Shown here piece after piece: positions 61,148 through 64,000 of a stretch of DNA of 64,000 bases. The translations under genes were made by a program, and so were the position numbers. Source of the stretch: Poriferisodalis sp965204195 (lineage in GTDB: Bacteria > Actinomycetota > Acidimicrobiia > Acidimicrobiales > Poriferisodalaceae); NCBI RefSeq assembly GCF_965204195.1, contig NZ_OZ241975.1:1736001-1800000 (forward strand). Direction: 5' to 3'. How positions within the stretch are numbered: the first letter of the stretch is position 1; each line of letters begins with the position of its first letter. The notes under the pieces are model-generated. The model was not told the origin of the DNA and ran no database searches. It worked only from the letters and a program-made list of their open reading frames with translations.

Positions 61148-62620
61148 CTAGACGGCGGCCTCGCTGATCGCCTTCCACAGCAGGTCCATCTGGGTGCGGT
61201 CGGTGCGCGACTGGCCAACTGCCACCCGGATGATGCTGCGCCCGTCGAGCTTCGACGGGGTCAGGTAGGCCACGCTGCTGTCGTTCACCGCTGCCGCGAC
61301 GGCGTCGGTGGCGCGGTCGGCAGCCTCGGCCGCCGCATCGCCGTCGGCCGCAGCGCGGCAGCGGAAGCACACCAGCGAGAACGGGTGCGGGGCCACGATC
61401 TCGAACCGGTCGTCTTCGCGAAGCCGCTGCGCAAACTCCTGGGCCATGGTCACGTGATGGCGCACCATCTGGCGGATCCCCGTTGCGCCGTAGCTGCGCA
61501 GCACCCACCACAGCTTGAGGGCCCGGAAGCGCCGGCCCAGCGGCACTTGCCAGTTGCGGTAGTCGATCACGTTGCCGGCATCGCTCTGGGTGTTGCGCAG
61601 GTAGGGCGGGTCGATCGACAGAGCGTCAGTCAGCGCCGCCTTGTCGGCGACGAAGAAGGCCGAGCAGTCGAAGTTCACCATCATCCACTTGTGCGGGTTG
61701 AACACGTAGCTGTCGACGAGCTCGACGCCGTCCTGATGATGGCGGAACTCGGGACAGATCATCGCTGTGCCCGCGTACGCCGCGTCGACGTGGTGCCACA
61801 GGCTGTGCTTGATCGCGACGTCAGCGATGGCTTGCACGGGGTCGACCGCGGTGGTGCCGGTGGTGCCGATCGTCGAGCCAACGAAGGCCGGCACTAGCCC
61901 CGCGGCGAGGTCGGCTTCGATCGCTGACGCCAGGGCATCGGGGCGCATCGCCAGGCTCTCGTCGGTGTCGATGAGGCGCACGGTGCCGAAGCCGGCCACG
62001 TTGGCGCCCTTCTCCACAGAGCTGTGCGCTTGCGCCGAGGTGTAGGCCACCATCTGCGTCGCGGGCTGGCCGCTGCGCTCGGCAGCGCGGTGGCGGGCCG
62101 CCACCAGCGCGACGTGGGTGGCGTCCGACGCGCTGCCCTGCAGCACGCCGCCGCCGCTGGCCGTCGTCTTCCAGTGCTCAGGCAAGTCGAGCAGGTCGAC
62201 GAGCCAATCCAGCATGTGGCTCTCGACCTCGGTCAGCGCCGGCGAGGCCGCCCACAGCAGACCGATCAGCCCGAGACCGGCCGACACCGTGTCTGCCAGC
62301 ACCGAGGGCGGCGAGTTGTTGGCGGGGAAGTAGGCGAACCAGCCTGGGTGCTGCCAGTGGGTGACACCTGGCACGACCACCCGATCCAGATCGGCAAGCA
62401 GGTCGTCGAACGGCTCGGGTTCTTCGGGCGCGGACTGGGGCAGCAGCTCCCTGATGTCACCCGGCTGCACGCTCGAGGCCACCGGCAGCGACTCGATGCG
62501 CTCCCAGTAGTCGGCGATCCAGTCGATGACCGCCCGTCCGTGCTCACGGAACTCCTCCGGCGTCATGTGCGGCGGAGGCGAGGTCGGCCCCGCGGACCCA
62601 TTGGGCTCGGTCGCGTCCAT
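61148..62620 (-). CDS. PLP-dependent decarboxylase (aromatic-L-amino-acid/group II type)
   Basis: 490 residues. Group II decarboxylase marks: EEFREHGRAVIDWIADYWE near the N-terminus, HWQHPGWFAYFPANNSPPSVLAD (about 87-109, quoted in parts), SGGGVLQGSASDATHVAL, HVDAAYAGTAMICPEF (Asp contacting PLP) and the PLP lysine in VFNPHKWMMVNFDCSAFFV (about residue 300). It resembles aromatic amino acid decarboxylases and phenylacetaldehyde synthases acting on Phe, Tyr, Trp or DOPA. TAGCGT lies 7 nt before the ATG. It is convergent with the HisC-type gene, which could act on the same amino acids. Confidence 0.92.
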   Translation of the reverse strand: MDATEPNGSAGPTSPPPHMTPEEFREHGRAVIDWIADYWERIESLPVASSVQPGDIRELLPQSAPEEPEPFDDLLADLDRVVVPGVTHWQHPGWFAYFPANNSPPSVLADTVSAGLGLIGLLWAASPALTEVESHMLDWLVDLLDLPEHWKTTASGGGVLQGSASDATHVALVAARHRAAERSGQPATQMVAYTSAQAHSSVEKGANVAGFGTVRLIDTDESLAMRPDALASAIEADLAAGLVPAFVGSTIGTTGTTAVDPVQAIADVAIKHSLWHHVDAAYAGTAMICPEFRHHQDGVELVDSYVFNPHKWMMVNFDCSAFFVADKAALTDALSIDPPYLRNTQSDAGNVIDYRNWQVPLGRRFRALKLWWVLRSYGATGIRQMVRHHVTMAQEFAQRLREDDRFEIVAPHPFSLVCFRCRAAADGDAAAEAADRATDAVAAAVNDSSVAYLTPSKLDGRSIIRVAVGQSRTDRTQMDLLWKAISEAAV

Positions 62621-62627
62621 GGTGCCG

Positions 62628-62633
62628 ACGCTA
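62628..62633 (-). promoter_or_regulatory. -10 box TAGCGT before the decarboxylase
   Basis: TAGCGT, spacer CGGCACC (7 nt), ATG at 62620. Confidence 0.4.
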
Positions 62634-62706
62634 CTTGTGGCCCATCTCTGAGCCGCCGCCGGTCGTTGCCGTAGTGTGTGCGGGCTGAGCGAGAAGGAGG
62701 GGCGCG

Positions 62707-63777
62707 ATGACCGACGGGGCGGCAGGCGCAGCTGCGACTTCGGGTGTCGTCGGGTACGACGTTCCCGCCGTCGAAGCGTGGATCAGCGAGAACGTCGACG
62801 GTCTCGAGCCGCCGTTCGACTGGACGCAGCTCGAAGGCGGCCACAGCAACCTCACCTACAAGCTGACCGCCGCCGACGGCATCACGGCGGTGGTGCGCCG
62901 CCCGCCCATGGGCGAGCTGCTGCCCAAGGCGCACGACATGGGGCGGGAGTTCACGATCATCAGCGGTCTGGGGCCCACGGATGTGCCGGTGGCCATCGCG
63001 TACGGCTACTGCGAGAGCCCCGACGTGACCGGGGCGCACTTCTACGTCATGAGCTACGTCGAGGGCAAGCCGCTCTTCGAGTCTGCCGATGCCCGCGAGC
63101 ACCTGACTGCCGAGGGCCGGGCCCATGTGGGCATGTCGTTCATGGACGTGCTGGCGGCGCTGCACTCGGTGGATCCCGACGACGTCGGGCTGGGCGAGCT
63201 GGGCAAGAAGGAGGACTACGTCGGGCGGCAGATCCGCACGTGGTACCGCTCGTGGACCGCCTCGGCCGAGTCGGCCTCCTACGACACGCCGGTCGTGCAC
63301 GAACTGCACGATTTCCTGCAGGAGCGCAAGCCCATCCAGGGCCCCGCCCGGGTGGTGCACGGCGACTACGGACTGCACAACTGCCTGTTCAATCCCGCCG
63401 GCGAGCTGCAGGCGGTGCTCGACTGGGAGATCTCCACCCTCGGCGATCCGCTTGCCGACTTCGCCTATGCGCTGAACAGCTGGACCGAGCCGAGCGACGA
63501 CATCCTGGAAGGCTCCGACCCTCCGACGCTGGTTGACGGCTTCGTCGGCCGCGCCGACCTCATCGAGCGCTACGAGCAGCAAACCGGCGCCGACTTGTCA
63601 GACCTGGCGTACTACGTCAGCTTCAATCACTGGAAGTCGGCCTGCATCATCCACGGCGTGTATGCCCGCTACATGCGCGGCCAGAAGCCTGCCGACGATG
63701 TCGACTTGGACCTGTACCGGGCACGCATCGGGCGGGGCATCGAGCTGTCGGCCGCCGCCGCCGAGACGATCTCCTAG
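62707..63777 (+). CDS. Phosphotransferase family protein (APH fold)
   Basis: 356 residues with the aminoglycoside phosphotransferase/choline kinase fold. N-terminal lobe: EGGHSNLTYKLTAADG (about 44-59) and VVRRPPMGELLPKAHDMGRE (about 64-83). Catalytic loop: VVHGDYGLHNCLF (HGDxxxxN, about 218-230); metal-binding DWEISTLGDPLADFAYAL (about 241-258). This subtype, with the PPxGxLLPxAHDM motif, accompanies acyl-CoA dehydrogenases in actinobacteria and is likely to act on CoA-linked or small-molecule substrates rather than antibiotics. AAGGAGG lies 7 nt before the ATG. The ung gene follows after 6 nt. Confidence 0.9.
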   Translation: MTDGAAGAAATSGVVGYDVPAVEAWISENVDGLEPPFDWTQLEGGHSNLTYKLTAADGITAVVRRPPMGELLPKAHDMGREFTIISGLGPTDVPVAIAYGYCESPDVTGAHFYVMSYVEGKPLFESADAREHLTAEGRAHVGMSFMDVLAALHSVDPDDVGLGELGKKEDYVGRQIRTWYRSWTASAESASYDTPVVHELHDFLQERKPIQGPARVVHGDYGLHNCLFNPAGELQAVLDWEISTLGDPLADFAYALNSWTEPSDDILEGSDPPTLVDGFVGRADLIERYEQQTGADLSDLAYYVSFNHWKSACIIHGVYARYMRGQKPADDVDLDLYRARIGRGIELSAAAAETIS

Positions 63778-63783
63778 CGGGGC

Positions 63784-64000
63784 ATGCCGCGCACCGACTG
63801 GAACCCGATCCTCCGGGGGGAATTCGACAAGCCGTACTGGCCGATCCTGCAGCAGTTCGTGGCCGACGAGCGTGCCCAAGGCGCGGTGTACCCGCCGCAC
63901 GACCAAGTCTTCGCCGCGCTGCACTTGACGCCCTACGCCGATGTGAAGGTGCTGATCCTCGGCCAGGACCCCTACCACGGCCCCCGCCAGGCGCACGGGC
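63784..64000 (+). CDS. ung: Uracil-DNA glycosylase, N-terminal part (runs off the window)
   Basis: Removes uracil from DNA in base excision repair. 72 residues are present. The C-terminal end of the visible part is VKVLILGQDPYHGPRQAHG, the catalytic motif GQDPYHGP with the general-base Asp; before it come FDKPYWPILQQFV and VYPPHDQVFAALHLTPY, all matching family 1 UDG. It begins 6 nt after the phosphotransferase stop, so it is probably co-transcribed with it. Confidence 0.95.
   Translation, partial: MPRTDWNPILRGEFDKPYWPILQQFVADERAQGAVYPPHDQVFAALHLTPYADVKVLILGQDPYHGPRQAHG

Overview
The window is 64 kb of high-GC (roughly two-thirds G+C by eye), gene-dense bacterial chromosome. It looks like an actinobacterium, most plausibly one of the uncultured Acidimicrobiia-type lineages. 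The reasons are a deazaflavin (F420)-type nitroreductase-fold protein, a CPxA thioredoxin-fold protein like the mycothiol-dependent nitroreductases, a monomeric NADP isocitrate dehydrogenase, frequent GTG starts, and many genes whose start codon lies only 6-8 nt after a TAnnnT -10 box (probable leaderless transcripts). The lineage is an inference. I saw no rRNA, tRNA or CRISPR.

Layout. 1-2.5 kb: minus-strand DUF6941-like/FIST/transketolase genes and a divergent F420-type protein. 2.6-8.1 kb: an accessory island with a membrane-anchored coiled-coil protein and a translationally coupled pair of small genes. The second of these, a DUF2335 membrane protein, is split by a 2,857-bp IS1595-family element that has 24-bp inverted repeats and an exact 8-bp target duplication. 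The element carries a DNA methyltransferase-HNH fusion preceded by a 13-nt homopolymer, and two further small passengers. 8.2-15.9 kb: M20 hydrolase, argG, icd, a TcuA-like flavoprotein and an Ldh/malate dehydrogenase-type oxidoreductase. 16.0-22.8 kb: two toxin-antitoxin modules with palindromic operators, set among a TauD-type dioxygenase, a beta-oxidation multienzyme, a branched-chain aminotransferase, an HD-domain enzyme and a decayed ATPase gene. 22.8-33.1 kb: MOSC protein, fused hydantoinase/oxoprolinase, ribH, a quinone oxidoreductase, amidohydrolase, two alpha/beta hydrolases and an SDR.

33.2-38.5 kb: a glycine betaine-type ABC transporter (proV-proW-proX) whose permease has a very long extra membrane domain. 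38.6-42.8 kb: a two-gene complex iron-sulfur molybdoenzyme in which the four-cluster ferredoxin subunit is fused to the membrane anchor. 42.8-50.0 kb: thioredoxin-fold protein and hydrolases, then a divergent aerobic benzoyl-CoA (box) locus with a benzoate-CoA ligase-like enzyme on one strand and boxC-boxB-hydrolase on the other, but no boxA. 50.1-64 kb: esterase with a DUF6624-like front end, crotonase plus a methyltransferase with an apparent CTG start, SHOCT-type protein, acyl-CoA synthetase, epoxide hydrolase, tandem-fused class III CoA-transferase, polysaccharide deacetylase, HisC-type aminotransferase, PLP decarboxylase, APH-type phosphotransferase and the start of ung.

Taken together the genes suggest an aerobic heterotroph that degrades aromatic and carboxylic acids through CoA thioesters and imports osmolytes. 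The most unusual part is the IS1595 element: its methyltransferase passenger has the conserved N-terminus in frame only if the C tract has 12 or 15 residues, so in this sequence (13) it reads as switched off or start-shifted. That is a candidate phase-variable epigenetic switch riding on a transposon.
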